From an uncultured Oscillospiraceae bacterium (lineage in GTDB: Bacteria; Bacillota; Clostridia; UBA1212; SIG427): DNA of 15,920 nt. The DNA lies in assembly GCA_902465325.1 (NCBI GenBank), contig CABQMV010000034.1, positions 1 through 15,920 of the forward strand. The letters run 5' to 3'. A model generated the notes under the pieces. The model searched no databases. It saw nothing but the letters and a program-made list of their open reading frames with translations, and was not told where the DNA came from. The translations under genes were made by a program, and so were the position numbers. Position 1 is the first letter of the stretch. Every line of letters begins with the position of its first letter. Below, in pieces: positions 1 to 8,571 of this stretch.

Positions 1-2
1 CC

Positions 3-662
3 GGAAATAAAAAATATATGGAGGAAATAGGCCTTTCCTGTCCAAAGCCTCGGCAGGCGGGAACCTATGTGTATCTTTCGGTAGACGGCAGCTATGCGGG
101 CTGCATCGTTATTGCTGACTGTGTAAAACAGGACGCAGAGAAGGCTGTGGCCGGATTAAAGACGTTGGGAGTTTTGCGGATTGTCATGCTGACCGGTGAC
201 AGCCAGGAGACAGCAGAGGCTGTAGGTCAGGCTCTGGGGATTCAGGAAATATACAGTGGACTGCTGCCCGGGGACAAGGTTGAAAAAGTACGGGAATTGT
301 CTGCCTCAAAGATGGCGGGAAGTAAAATTGCTTTTGTAGGAGACGGAATCAACGATGCGCCTGTTCTTACTGGAGTGGATGTGGGGATTGCCATGGGGGC
401 GCTGGGGTCAGATGCTGCCATTGAGGCGGCGGATATTGTATTAATGGACGATATGCCTTCTAAAATTGGTATGGCTGTTAAAATTGCAAGAAAAACACTC
501 CGGATTGTACGGCAGAATATTGTGTTTGCTCTGGCTGTTAAGGGGGTTATACTGCTGTTGAGTGCTATAGGAATTGGAAATATGTGGCTTGCAGTGTTTG
601 CGGATGTAGGTGTATCATTTATAGCGATTATAAATGCTATGAGAGCCATGAGAATTGCGTAA
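3..662 (+). CDS. Heavy-metal (Zn/Cd/Pb-type) P1B-ATPase, C-terminal part
   Basis: This is the C-terminal end of a metal-exporting P-type ATPase that pumps soft divalent cations out across the cytoplasmic membrane. The reading frame is open from the left edge, so the ATG at 18 is internal and the gene begins outside the window. Visible parts, numbered from that Met, are the end of the nucleotide-binding domain, the TGD motif (about residue 60), the hinge motif GDGINDAP (108-115), and the last two membrane helices (about 165-210). The late helices carry a Lys (LAVKGV) and an Asp in FADVGVS. These match the TM7 Lys and TM8 Asp metal-site residues of the ZntA/CadA group, so Zn, Cd or Pb is more likely than Cu. 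The phosphorylated DKTG Asp and the metal-binding N-terminus lie upstream and cannot be checked. No terminator is seen in the 45 bp before the next gene, so co-transcription is possible. Confidence 0.9.
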   Translation, partial: GNKKYMEEIGLSCPKPRQAGTYVYLSVDGSYAGCIVIADCVKQDAEKAVAGLKTLGVLRIVMLTGDSQETAEAVGQALGIQEIYSGLLPGDKVEKVRELSASKMAGSKIAFVGDGINDAPVLTGVDVGIAMGALGSDAAIEAADIVLMDDMPSKIGMAVKIARKTLRIVRQNIVFALAVKGVILLLSAIGIGNMWLAVFADVGVSFIAIINAMRAMRIA

Positions 663-707
663 GATCTATGGATTGCTGTTATCAAAGGGAATGGAGTAAT
701 AGATGAG

Positions 708-1697
708 ATGGATTACAAAAGAGTAGAGCAGGGAACGCTGTATGCGGCCGCAGCAAGCTTTCTGCTAATCGGTATTGGTCAGTTTGCGGATCAGATGCCC
801 AGGTTTACCGTCGGAGTAAGCCTAGGATGTTTTACGGTAGCCGTGTTTTTTCTGATGCTGCTTTATGTGCTTCGCAGCCGGGAAAAGGCCAGAAAAATTT
901 GCTATCATACAGCCTGCCTGCTTCTTTCTCTTGTCTGTATCCCACTGTGTTTCTTTTTTTCAGGTGGCTCGGAGAGCGGTCTGTCGCTTTTTTTCATGGC
1001 AGGCTTTGCGATTATCTGCTTTGCATTTAAAGACTCTATAAGACTGGTATTGCTGTGTTGTGCAGCAGCTCTGTATACTTTTTCTTTTCTTTATACGTCT
1101 TATGACTCCGGCAGTGGAATTTCTGTAGAAAGAGAGGTTTCTGTGTCAAGCGAAATGCGTTCGCTGGTTCTGGCCGGTATCTTTATTGTGGTGGTATGTG
1201 TTTTGCAGACTTCCTATATTACTTCTTTGAAAAAGCGTACTGAAGCAGAAGAAAAAACGGAGGCTCCTGCTCTGATGTGTTCTTTTAAAGAACTGGAGCC
1301 GGTTTTGGAAACCCCTTCTCAGGAGGGAAAGGAAGCGATCCTTTGCTTTTCTATAGAAAACAGTAGAGAGATAAAGGCAAGCTTGGGGCACAGTGGTTAC
1401 GACAGAATTTTGGATAGCCTTTGCGGCTTCTTTGCGGAGCTGTCTGAACCGGGGCAGATGGTAAGCTCATTTGGAGGCGACGGCTATCTCCTGGTTCTGG
1501 AAGGGGTCTCTTATGAATATGCCCGGGAATACGCTCAGTCTATTGTAATGGAGATCGGTGAGCGGGCATTTCCCGGAACAGAACAAGTTACACTTCGGTA
1601 CGGTATTGGAGTACCAGCTCCCGGAGAAATATTGCGGGAGGCTTTAAAAAGAGCAGAAGAGGAGATGGACTGTGCCGAAAAATGTGTTTCTCAATGA
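708..1697 (+). CDS. Six-helix membrane protein with degenerate GGDEF domain
   Basis: The 329-residue protein has about six hydrophobic helices (roughly residues 12-28, 34-54, 66-84, 92-107, 110-129 and 150-168), a short charged linker, and a C-terminal region (about 208-325) that reads as a worn GGDEF domain. A GH pair is retained near 227. The signature loop is GGDGY (256-260) instead of GGDEF, and the end resembles the family's closing helix (ALKRAEEEMDCAEK). In diguanylate cyclases the loop Glu and an Asp in the first strand bind metal and help catalysis. Here the Glu is Gly, and the first-strand motif reads FSIENS without the usual Asp. I therefore infer that it does not make c-di-GMP and is more likely a membrane sensor or scaffold. 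The start is supported by GGAG about 11 bp upstream. Its 3' end overlaps the radical SAM gene by 26 bp, suggesting translational coupling. Confidence 0.72.
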   Translation: MDYKRVEQGTLYAAAASFLLIGIGQFADQMPRFTVGVSLGCFTVAVFFLMLLYVLRSREKARKICYHTACLLLSLVCIPLCFFFSGGSESGLSLFFMAGFAIICFAFKDSIRLVLLCCAAALYTFSFLYTSYDSGSGISVEREVSVSSEMRSLVLAGIFIVVVCVLQTSYITSLKKRTEAEEKTEAPALMCSFKELEPVLETPSQEGKEAILCFSIENSREIKASLGHSGYDRILDSLCGFFAELSEPGQMVSSFGGDGYLLVLEGVSYEYAREYAQSIVMEIGERAFPGTEQVTLRYGIGVPAPGEILREALKRAEEEMDCAEKCVSQ

Positions 1698-2568
1698 TTA
1701 TATGCGGGCCCGTTTTGGCTGTAAGGTATATAAGCTGGCCTTGAATGCCGGTATGACCTGCCCAAATCGAGACGGTAAACTGGGCTACGGCGGCTGCCTG
1801 TTCTGCAGCGAGGGCGGCAGCGGTGAATTTGCCGGACCGGCCCACTGTTCCATACCAGAGCAGATGAGGAGAGAGAGGGCTCTCCTGGCGTCAAAGGTTA
1901 AAAACTGCAGACAGGTAAAATATTTTTCCTATTTTCAGGCTTTTACCAATACGTATGCGCCAGTGGAAAAATTAAGAAGCCTGTATATGCAGGCTATCGA
2001 ACCGGAGGATATTGTAGGGCTGTCTATTGCCACAAGGCCGGATGAATTGCCTCCGGAGGTTCTGTCACTGCTTTCGGAACTGGTGAGAGAGAGCGGGCGT
2101 GAAATATGGGTGGAATTGGGGCTTCAGACGATTCATGAGAGTACAGCCCGTTATATCAGGAGGGGATACTCCTTAGCCTGTTTTGAGAGTGCGCTGGAGA
2201 ATTTACAGTGTATTGGCGTTAAGACAGTAGTCCATGTGATTTTTGGATTGCCTGGGGAAACCAGGGACGACATGCTGTCAACAGTTCGCTATTTGAGCAG
2301 AAAGCCAATTTTTGGAATTAAATTTCAAAATTTGCAGGTGCTGAGGGGGACCGGCTTGGAAGAGGAGTATCGGCAGGGAAAATTTGTTTTGCCCGCTATG
2401 GAAGAATATACGGCCCTGGTCCGAGACAGCCTAAAAATTTTACCTGCCCGGATCGTCATTCATCGAATCACCGGCGACCCGCCTCGGAAGCTTTTGATAG
2501 CGCCTGCCTGGTGTCTTGATAAAAGAAGGGTAATGAATGCTTGTCTGAAAGATGAAAATATTATATAA
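1672..2568 (+). CDS. TIGR01212-type radical SAM protein (YhcC/YtqA-like; MnmL candidate)
   Basis: This 298-residue radical SAM protein starts at a GTG with GGAG seven bases upstream, inside the end of the preceding gene. The [4Fe-4S] cluster ligands are Cys30, Cys42 and Cys45 (CX11CX2C), the wide spacing typical of the TIGR01212/YhcC/YtqA family and unlike the common CX3CX2C. Later motifs include LSIATRPDELP, which fits the SAM-binding barrel, WVELGLQT, and HVIFGLPGET (about 182-191). The family enzyme YtqA, renamed MnmL, has been implicated in Bacillus and Streptococcus in wobble-uridine modification, converting the cmnm5 to the nm5 group of mnm5s2U. In those species it is encoded beside the methylase MnmM. 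No MnmM is next door here, so the substrate is an inference. The family assignment is firm. The enzyme is probably cytoplasmic. The gene is followed after 46 bp by smc. Confidence 0.88.
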   Translation: MPKNVFLNDYMRARFGCKVYKLALNAGMTCPNRDGKLGYGGCLFCSEGGSGEFAGPAHCSIPEQMRRERALLASKVKNCRQVKYFSYFQAFTNTYAPVEKLRSLYMQAIEPEDIVGLSIATRPDELPPEVLSLLSELVRESGREIWVELGLQTIHESTARYIRRGYSLACFESALENLQCIGVKTVVHVIFGLPGETRDDMLSTVRYLSRKPIFGIKFQNLQVLRGTGLEEEYRQGKFVLPAMEEYTALVRDSLKILPARIVIHRITGDPPRKLLIAPAWCLDKRRVMNACLKDENII

Positions 2569-2614
2569 TTCAAAAGATAGAAATAGGAACAGATAGGAAG
2601 ACGAAAATAGCGCT

Positions 2615-5600
2615 ATGTATTTAAAAAGTCTGGAAATGCAGGGATTCAAATCTTTTGTAGACAAAACAGTACTGGAGTTTGGAAAGGGCATTACTGCAGT
2701 AGTGGGGCCAAACGGCAGCGGAAAGAGTAATATCTCTGATGCCGTTCGATGGGTATTGGGAGAGCAGAGTCCTAAGCTTCTTCGCGGGAGCAAAATGGAT
2801 GATATGATCTTTTCCGGCACAGAGGCCAGAAGAAGCGTAGGCTTTGCAGAGGTTTCCCTGATTATGGACAATGGAGACGGTGCGCTGAATATAGATTTCT
2901 CAGAAGTTAAGCTTACCAGACGGCTGTTTCGGTCTGGTGAAAGCGAATATCTGATTAACGGCGCCTCCTGCCGTCTGAAGGATATTTATATGCTTTTTGC
3001 AGATACGGGGATTGGCAAAGACGGGTATTCTATTATCAGCCAGGGACGGGTAGATGAAATTCTCAGCAATAAATCCGAGGAACGGCGCAGCATTTTTGAA
3101 GATGCCTCTGGTATTATGAAATACAGAATGCGTAAACAGGAGAGCCAGAGAAAATTAAACGCTACGGAACAGAATTTACTGCGTATTCAGGATATTATTG
3201 CAGAGCTAGAGCATCAGATAGACCCTTTGACAAAGCAGGCGGAGACCGCCAAGCAGTATTTGTCTTTGAAATATGAGCTGAGGGATATTGAGGTAGGGGT
3301 TCTGACAGACGGGATTTCCAGGGCCTCTGAGCGCTTAGAGGAAATGAACAGCAGGTACAGGGAGGTTTCCCAGCAGATTTCCGAAAATGAAGCTTTCCTG
3401 GAAAAAGAGCGGCAGGACAATGAAAGAAAAACAGAGATTTCCAGGCAGCTGGAGCAGCAGCTGGAGGAGGTAAGGGCTCAGGGCTTTGAAATAGAAAAGA
3501 GAGTAGAACGGTTTTACAGTGAGATTAAATTAAATGAGGAAAAAATCAATTCCATAAATGAAAATACAGAAAGACTGAGCCGGGAAAGCTTTTCTTATAT
3601 GGGGCGAAAGGGCGAGCTGGAAAGCCGGATTCAGGAGTCTTCTCAGGAGCTGGCTGCCTGTGAGACAGAGCAGGATTCTGTTATGCAGGAGCTGCAGGCG
3701 GCCCAGAATAAATATGACAGTATTATGGCTCTTTTGAGTCAGGATTCCTTCCGGGCCGAGGAAATAAGAGACCGGATTGTTGAAATGAAGCTGGAAAATG
3801 AACAGCGTAAAGGGGAGATCCTTACTCTGAAAAGCAGCATTGATATGCTGGAGGAAAACAAAAGAAACGCCGCAGAACGTCAGCGCCAGCTTACTGGACA
3901 GCAAAAGGAGCTGGAGGAAGAAAATCAGCTTGCTCAGGAGCAGGAGCAGGCGGTTTCTCAAAAGCTGCAGGAAGCCAGAGAAGGGCATGAAGAGTCGGTA
4001 TCGGATTTGGAACGTCTGAAAAAGGAAACAGATGAGAAAACGCAGGAAATGAATCTGATCAATTCCGAGCTTCAGAGGAAAGAGGCTAGATATAAGCTGT
4101 TAAAGGAAATGGAGGAGAACTACGAAGGGTATGCCCGCAGCGTTAAAGAAATTCTTTCTCTGTGCAGACAGAACGCTGATTTTGGCCAGGGCATATACGG
4201 CGCGGTAGCACAGCTCATCACAGTACCTCAAAAGTATGAGCTGGCTGTAGAGGCAGCGCTGGGCGCTTCCTACCAGAATCTTGTTACCGCTTCTGAGCGG
4301 GAGGCGAAGCTGGCCATTGCATACTTGAAGGAAAAACGCCTTGGCAGAGCCACCTTTATGCCGGTGACAGCAGTGAGCCCCAGAGCCATGGACCCCCAGA
4401 CCGAGAATAGACTGAAAAAAATAGAGGGCTATTGTGGATTGGCTGCCCAGCTGATTCGCTTTGAGCCGCAGGTTGCCCAGGTTATACAGAATCTTTTAGG
4501 AAAAGTGGCTGTTTTTGAGAATTTGGACAGTGCAATTCAGGCGGCGAAGCTATTTCACTATGATTTTATCTGTGTTACTGTAGAGGGGGATATTTTACGG
4601 ACCACTGGTGCGATCACAGGCGGAAGTCCGGAAAATACTAGGAGGACAGGAACTCTTTCCCGGACCAGGGAAATACCGGATCTTGAAGGGAAAGTACAGG
4701 CCCTGAGAAACCAGTACGAGGCGCTTTGGACTGTAATAGGAGATAACAAAGCGAGAATTGTCGACTGTGAGCTGGCGCAGGGAGACCGTATGGAGGAGCT
4801 GAGAAAACTGGAGATCCTGTATGCGAAGGTGAAGTCACAGGCTGAAAATACGGCGGGCAGGATAAAAGAACATTTAGAAAACGGTGCTTTGCTGGAAGAG
4901 GAAACTGCCAAACTGGATCTGGGAATTTCGGAAGCGAAGGCCTCTATTGAACGTTTGCAGAAGGAAAGAGAGCAGAATATAGAGCAGTTAGAGACTTTGC
5001 ATCAGGCACTGTCTGTCTGCGAGGAAAAAGCCAAAACCGGCGCCAATGTCCGTTCGGCCCTGTCCGGGGAAATTACTGAATACCGTCTGAAGGCGCAGAC
5101 GATTGACAGCCGCATTGAAAAATTAAAAGAAGATAAGCAGCGTTTTCAGGATGAAATTGCAGAGCTGGACATTAAATTTGAGTATATTGGCACACAGATA
5201 AAAGAGGGCAGCAGCCAGACACAGCAGCTACAGGATGAGAATGAAACCATCCGGGGACAAATCGAATGTTATCTCCAGGAGAAAACAGGACGTCAGGGAA
5301 CGCTGACACAGCTTACCGGACAAAAGAAGGAGCTTGATGAGGATTTGGCAGGGATGATGGACCGGATTACCGCTATCACCCAGCAGTTGAGCGTACTGAA
5401 GGAAGAAATAGGCCGTCTGGAAATCCGCCGTGTAAAGGTAGAGGGAGAGGTTGAGTATAATACGTCCCGTCTTTGGGAGGAATATGAACTGACACTGCTG
5501 AAAGCCAGGGAGCTTACCGGCGGAAAGACTATGGAAAATTACAGTGCTTGTCAGAAGCGGATCAGCCAGTTGAAGCAGCAGATTAAAGACCTGGGCAGCG

Positions 5601-6199
5601 TGAATGTCAGTGCCATTGAAGAATTGGAGAGTACTCAGGCCCGATACCAGTTTATGAGCGGGCAGCGCAGCGATATGGAGGAAGCGAAGAGAAAGCTCCA
5701 GAAAATCATAACGGAAGTAGACCATTTGATGAAAGAGCAGTTTATTTCTAAATTCAAGGTTATCCGGGAGAACTTTCAGGATGTCTTTCGGGAGCTGTTC
5801 GGGGGAGGGAAGGCAGATATTTTACTGACCGATGAAGCCAATATTTTAGAGAGCGGAATCGAAATCCATGTGCAGCCGCCGGGGAAAAAGCTGCAGAATA
5901 TGATGCTGCTGTCCGGAGGAGAAAGGGCGATGACTGCCATTGCACTTTTGTTTGGGATTTTAAGGATGCATCCTTCTCCTTTTTGTCTGTTAGATGAGAT
6001 TGAGGCGGCGTTGGATGAGGCTAATGTATATAGGTTTTCCCAGTTCCTGAGCAGGATTACAGACCATACGCAGTTTATACTGGTTACGCATCGGAAGGGG
6101 ACTATGGAGGCCGCCAACTCTATTTATGGCGTCACGATGGAAGAAAAAGGCGTATCCAGGGTTCTTTCCATGAAACTTGAAAAGGAGAAGAGTGAATGA
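2615..6199 (+). CDS. smc: Chromosome segregation ATPase Smc
   Basis: This full-length 1194-residue SMC protein is the core of the Smc-ScpAB condensin that organises and separates replicated chromosomes. The N-terminal head has the Walker A loop GPNGSGKSN (31-39). Two long Gln/Glu/Lys-rich coiled coils (about 170-510 and 690-1020) flank the hinge (about 526-680), which begins GIYGAVAQL and contains LGRATFMP. The C-terminal head has the ABC signature LSGGERA (starting at 1099) and Walker B LLDEIEAALDEAN, with its Asp and Glu at 1127-1128. Length is usual for the family. The start MYLKSLEMQGFKSF matches the canonical SMC N-terminus, though the nearest Shine-Dalgarno (AGGAAG, 2595-2600) is rather far away, which may keep translation low. 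The stop overlaps the ftsY start by 4 bp (ATGA). rnc, which commonly precedes smc, is not in the upstream part of this window. Confidence 0.98.
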   Translation: MYLKSLEMQGFKSFVDKTVLEFGKGITAVVGPNGSGKSNISDAVRWVLGEQSPKLLRGSKMDDMIFSGTEARRSVGFAEVSLIMDNGDGALNIDFSEVKLTRRLFRSGESEYLINGASCRLKDIYMLFADTGIGKDGYSIISQGRVDEILSNKSEERRSIFEDASGIMKYRMRKQESQRKLNATEQNLLRIQDIIAELEHQIDPLTKQAETAKQYLSLKYELRDIEVGVLTDGISRASERLEEMNSRYREVSQQISENEAFLEKERQDNERKTEISRQLEQQLEEVRAQGFEIEKRVERFYSEIKLNEEKINSINENTERLSRESFSYMGRKGELESRIQESSQELAACETEQDSVMQELQAAQNKYDSIMALLSQDSFRAEEIRDRIVEMKLENEQRKGEILTLKSSIDMLEENKRNAAERQRQLTGQQKELEEENQLAQEQEQAVSQKLQEAREGHEESVSDLERLKKETDEKTQEMNLINSELQRKEARYKLLKEMEENYEGYARSVKEILSLCRQNADFGQGIYGAVAQLITVPQKYELAVEAALGASYQNLVTASEREAKLAIAYLKEKRLGRATFMPVTAVSPRAMDPQTENRLKKIEGYCGLAAQLIRFEPQVAQVIQNLLGKVAVFENLDSAIQAAKLFHYDFICVTVEGDILRTTGAITGGSPENTRRTGTLSRTREIPDLEGKVQALRNQYEALWTVIGDNKARIVDCELAQGDRMEELRKLEILYAKVKSQAENTAGRIKEHLENGALLEEETAKLDLGISEAKASIERLQKEREQNIEQLETLHQALSVCEEKAKTGANVRSALSGEITEYRLKAQTIDSRIEKLKEDKQRFQDEIAELDIKFEYIGTQIKEGSSQTQQLQDENETIRGQIECYLQEKTGRQGTLTQLTGQKKELDEDLAGMMDRITAITQQLSVLKEEIGRLEIRRVKVEGEVEYNTSRLWEEYELTLLKARELTGGKTMENYSACQKRISQLKQQIKDLGSVNVSAIEELESTQARYQFMSGQRSDMEEAKRKLQKIITEVDHLMKEQFISKFKVIRENFQDVFRELFGGGKADILLTDEANILESGIEIHVQPPGKKLQNMMLLSGGERAMTAIALLFGILRMHPSPFCLLDEIEAALDEANVYRFSQFLSRITDHTQFILVTHRKGTMEAANSIYGVTMEEKGVSRVLSMKLEKEKSE

Positions 6200-7107
6200 G
6201 TTTTTTTGACAAATTGAAATCCGGTTTAAAAAAGACCAAGGACAGCTTTGTAGGAAAGGTGGACACGGTACTGGCGGCCTTTGGAAAGGTTGATGAGGAG
6301 CTCTTTGAAGAACTGGAAGATATTTTGATTACTTCTGATTTTGGTATTGCTACGGCGGAGAAAGTAATGGAGGGTCTCCGCAGACGGGTTCGGGAGGAAA
6401 AGATAACAGATCCGGGACAGGTGAGAGCGCTGCTGCAGGAGGAAATTGCTTCTTTGCTGACGGCCAGGGGACAAAATGCCCTGGATTTTAATGAGACGCC
6501 AGTGGTGATTACAGTGATAGGAGTCAATGGAGTAGGCAAGACGACTTCCATCGGTAAAATGGCCCATTTATATAAAGCAGCCGGAAAAAAGGTTTTGTTG
6601 GCTGCAGGGGATACGTTCCGCGCGGCGGCCATTGATCAGCTAGATATATGGGCCCAAAGGACAGAAGTAGACCTGATTAAACAGGGAGAAGGTTCAGACC
6701 CTGCTGCGGTGTTGTTTGATGCCTGCCGCGCCGCCAGGGCCAGAGGGGCGGATGTACTGATTTGCGATACCGCAGGGCGGCTGCACAACAAAAAAAATTT
6801 GATGGATGAATTGGCTAAAATGTCCAGAGTAGTAGACCGGGAGCTTCCGGACTATAGAAGAGAGACCTTTATGGTATTGGACTCTACTACAGGACAGAAC
6901 GCTGTCAATCAGGCAAAGGCTTTTTCTCAGGTTACCAATTTAACTGGTATTATATTGACAAAGCTGGACGGAACCTCTAAAGGCGGTATTATTGTTTCTA
7001 TTTGCAGCGATATGGGAATTCCTGTACGGCTTGTAGGCGTTGGAGAGGGAATGGAAGATATGCAGCCTTTTACTGCAGAAGAATATGTTAAGGTTTTGTT
7101 TGAATAA
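6196..7107 (+). CDS. ftsY: SRP receptor GTPase FtsY
   Basis: FtsY is the membrane-associated receptor that docks the signal recognition particle and its ribosome at the Sec translocon. The 303-residue protein is short, as in Firmicutes: an amphipathic, Lys-rich N-terminus (MSFFDKLKSGLKK) replaces the long acidic A domain of E. coli, followed by the N helical bundle (about 25-95) and the GTPase G domain. Visible motifs are G1 GVNGVGKT (109-116), the insertion-box region AAGDTFRAAA (136-145), G3 DTAGR (191-195), G4 TKLD (255-258) and the closing GVGEG (281-285). It partners with Ffh, encoded at 11029. The ATG overlaps the smc stop (ATGA), so the two are almost certainly translated together. No convincing terminator follows; the next gene begins 87 bp later and may use its own promoter. 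Confidence 0.98.
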   Translation: MSFFDKLKSGLKKTKDSFVGKVDTVLAAFGKVDEELFEELEDILITSDFGIATAEKVMEGLRRRVREEKITDPGQVRALLQEEIASLLTARGQNALDFNETPVVITVIGVNGVGKTTSIGKMAHLYKAAGKKVLLAAGDTFRAAAIDQLDIWAQRTEVDLIKQGEGSDPAAVLFDACRAARARGADVLICDTAGRLHNKKNLMDELAKMSRVVDRELPDYRRETFMVLDSTTGQNAVNQAKAFSQVTNLTGIILTKLDGTSKGGIIVSICSDMGIPVRLVGVGEGMEDMQPFTAEEYVKVLFE

Positions 7108-7123
7108 TGTTTAAATAATTAAC

Positions 7124-7152
7124 GGTTTGGTTTCCGAAATTGAATGTATAAT
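7124..7152 (+). promoter_or_regulatory. Possible promoter for the MutS-like gene pair
   Basis: A perfect -10 hexamer TATAAT lies at 7147-7152 in the ftsY-MutS gap. The hexamer 17 bp upstream (GGTTTG, 7124-7129) matches the -35 consensus poorly, and there is no extended -10 TG in the right place, so this is a weak or activator-dependent promoter at best. It would start transcription near 7159, upstream of the ribosome binding site at 7183-7187 that serves the ATG at 7195. Confidence 0.35.
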
Positions 7153-7194
7153 AATTTTATCAAGTGGTTGCTTGGTAGGAACGGAGGCCAGATA

Positions 7195-8571
7195 ATGGAT
7201 TTTACAAATCAGCAAACCATTCAGGAGATTAAGCTTTATAATCTCTTTGAAAAATTAACAGACAGAACCACTGCGGCGTTTTTATCAGAGTGTTTGGGAC
7301 GTAAGCTTACACAGGCCCAGGTGGAAGAACGACAGCAAATGTTTAAAAAGTTGGAGGATCCTGCTACATATGAGGCGTACAAAGAACGGTACGGCCACCT
7401 TTGTAAGATGAAAAAAGAGTATGATATCTATGTTGATAAGGATAATCCTATGTACAGAGCGCTGATATTTTTTCAGATGCTCAATGAGTATTACTATTTT
7501 ACAGAAGACGAGCAGATGAAGAAGGATATTGAGTCGGTCCGTCAGCTTTATGCGGTGAAAAAGTTTTTCCGGTGTCATATGTTCAGCAAATATGATAACC
7601 AGCGCTATTCGGTAGACATGGTGGTGACGGATCAGGCGTATGAGGACCCTCTCCAGCAGCTGTTTGATTATCTGGAGCTTTTTGAAGAGCAGCATACGGA
7701 GACTTATCGAATTTACGGCTCTCTTTACGATATGGTAAGCTCTACAGATGCCAAGCCTTATATGGAAATTGAAAATTTCTATATAAAATATAAGGACAGT
7801 GTGGTGCCGGAGATTGAAGAGGTATTAAAGGAAATTCCCGGACTGCGGTTTTATTTGGATATGAAACGTTTCTATCAGGGCCTGGAGCAGAGAAACATTC
7901 CCTATTCTCTGGCTACTTTTACGGACGAGAAAGAAATCCACGTCAAGGGTGCGCGGGATATTACGCTGATTACTTCAGATGTGGAAAATATTATATGCAA
8001 CGATTTTTATTTTAATGGAGAAAAGCGCTTCTGGTTTATTACCGGCGCCAACGGCGGAGGAAAGACCAGCTTTCTGAGATCTGTAGGGCTTTGTATGCTG
8101 CTAGGAAGTCAGGGCTGCTATATGCCGGCAGCCTCCGGCTGTTTGAGTCGGCTCGGCAGACTGGTGACCTTTTTCCCTATGGAAGAGGATCTGGAAAAAG
8201 GCCGCTTTAACGCGGAAAAAGAAAGGCTGTCTGCTATGCTGGCAGAGGCGGAGGCTGACACAATGATACTCATGAACGAGGTATTTACTTCCACCGACGA
8301 GGAAAAGGCTATGAGGGAAAGCCAGGTGGTGCTGCAGCAAATATTGGATATGGGGTCCTTTGGCGTATTTGTAACCCACAATTTTCCTCTGATACAGTCC
8401 ATGGAAGATAAGATGCCGGTATTGGAGGCTATTACAGAAGGCGACGAGCATCATAGATTATTCAAGATTGTTGAAAAGAAACAGGGCGGGCAGTCCTTTG
8501 CTACAGATGTGCTGAGAAAATACGGTCTGGATACGGAGTCTCTGCGTAAGAAGTATGGGGAGGCAATATGA
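7195..8571 (+). CDS. MutS-like (domain V) ATPase, first of a pair
   Basis: This 458-residue protein has an all-helical N-terminal part and a C-terminal MutS/ABC-type ATPase domain. The Walker A loop is TGANGGGKTS (283-292), like the GPNMGGKS of MutS. Walker B reads MILMNEVFTST, with Asn361-Glu362 in place of Asp-Glu. A C-terminal VTHNF fits the ABC His-switch region. The MutS mismatch-binding domain I (Phe-X-Glu) and the MutS2 Smr nuclease domain are absent, so this is not a canonical repair protein. Its substrate is unknown. I chose the ATG at 7195 because GGAGG sits seven bases before it; the open frame extends to an ATG at 7144, but that one has no ribosome binding site and overlaps the candidate -10. 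The stop overlaps the next gene by 4 bp (ATGA), implying coupled synthesis of two partner subunits, perhaps a heterodimer. Confidence 0.85.
   Translation: MDFTNQQTIQEIKLYNLFEKLTDRTTAAFLSECLGRKLTQAQVEERQQMFKKLEDPATYEAYKERYGHLCKMKKEYDIYVDKDNPMYRALIFFQMLNEYYYFTEDEQMKKDIESVRQLYAVKKFFRCHMFSKYDNQRYSVDMVVTDQAYEDPLQQLFDYLELFEEQHTETYRIYGSLYDMVSSTDAKPYMEIENFYIKYKDSVVPEIEEVLKEIPGLRFYLDMKRFYQGLEQRNIPYSLATFTDEKEIHVKGARDITLITSDVENIICNDFYFNGEKRFWFITGANGGGKTSFLRSVGLCMLLGSQGCYMPAASGCLSRLGRLVTFFPMEEDLEKGRFNAEKERLSAMLAEAEADTMILMNEVFTSTDEEKAMRESQVVLQQILDMGSFGVFVTHNFPLIQSMEDKMPVLEAITEGDEHHRLFKIVEKKQGGQSFATDVLRKYGLDTESLRKKYGEAI

Noticed and set aside
7144..7194. Upstream extension of the first MutS-like gene from the ATG at 7144
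   Set aside because: It has no ribosome binding site and overlaps a TATAAT hexamer; the ATG at 7195 has GGAGG at ideal spacing.
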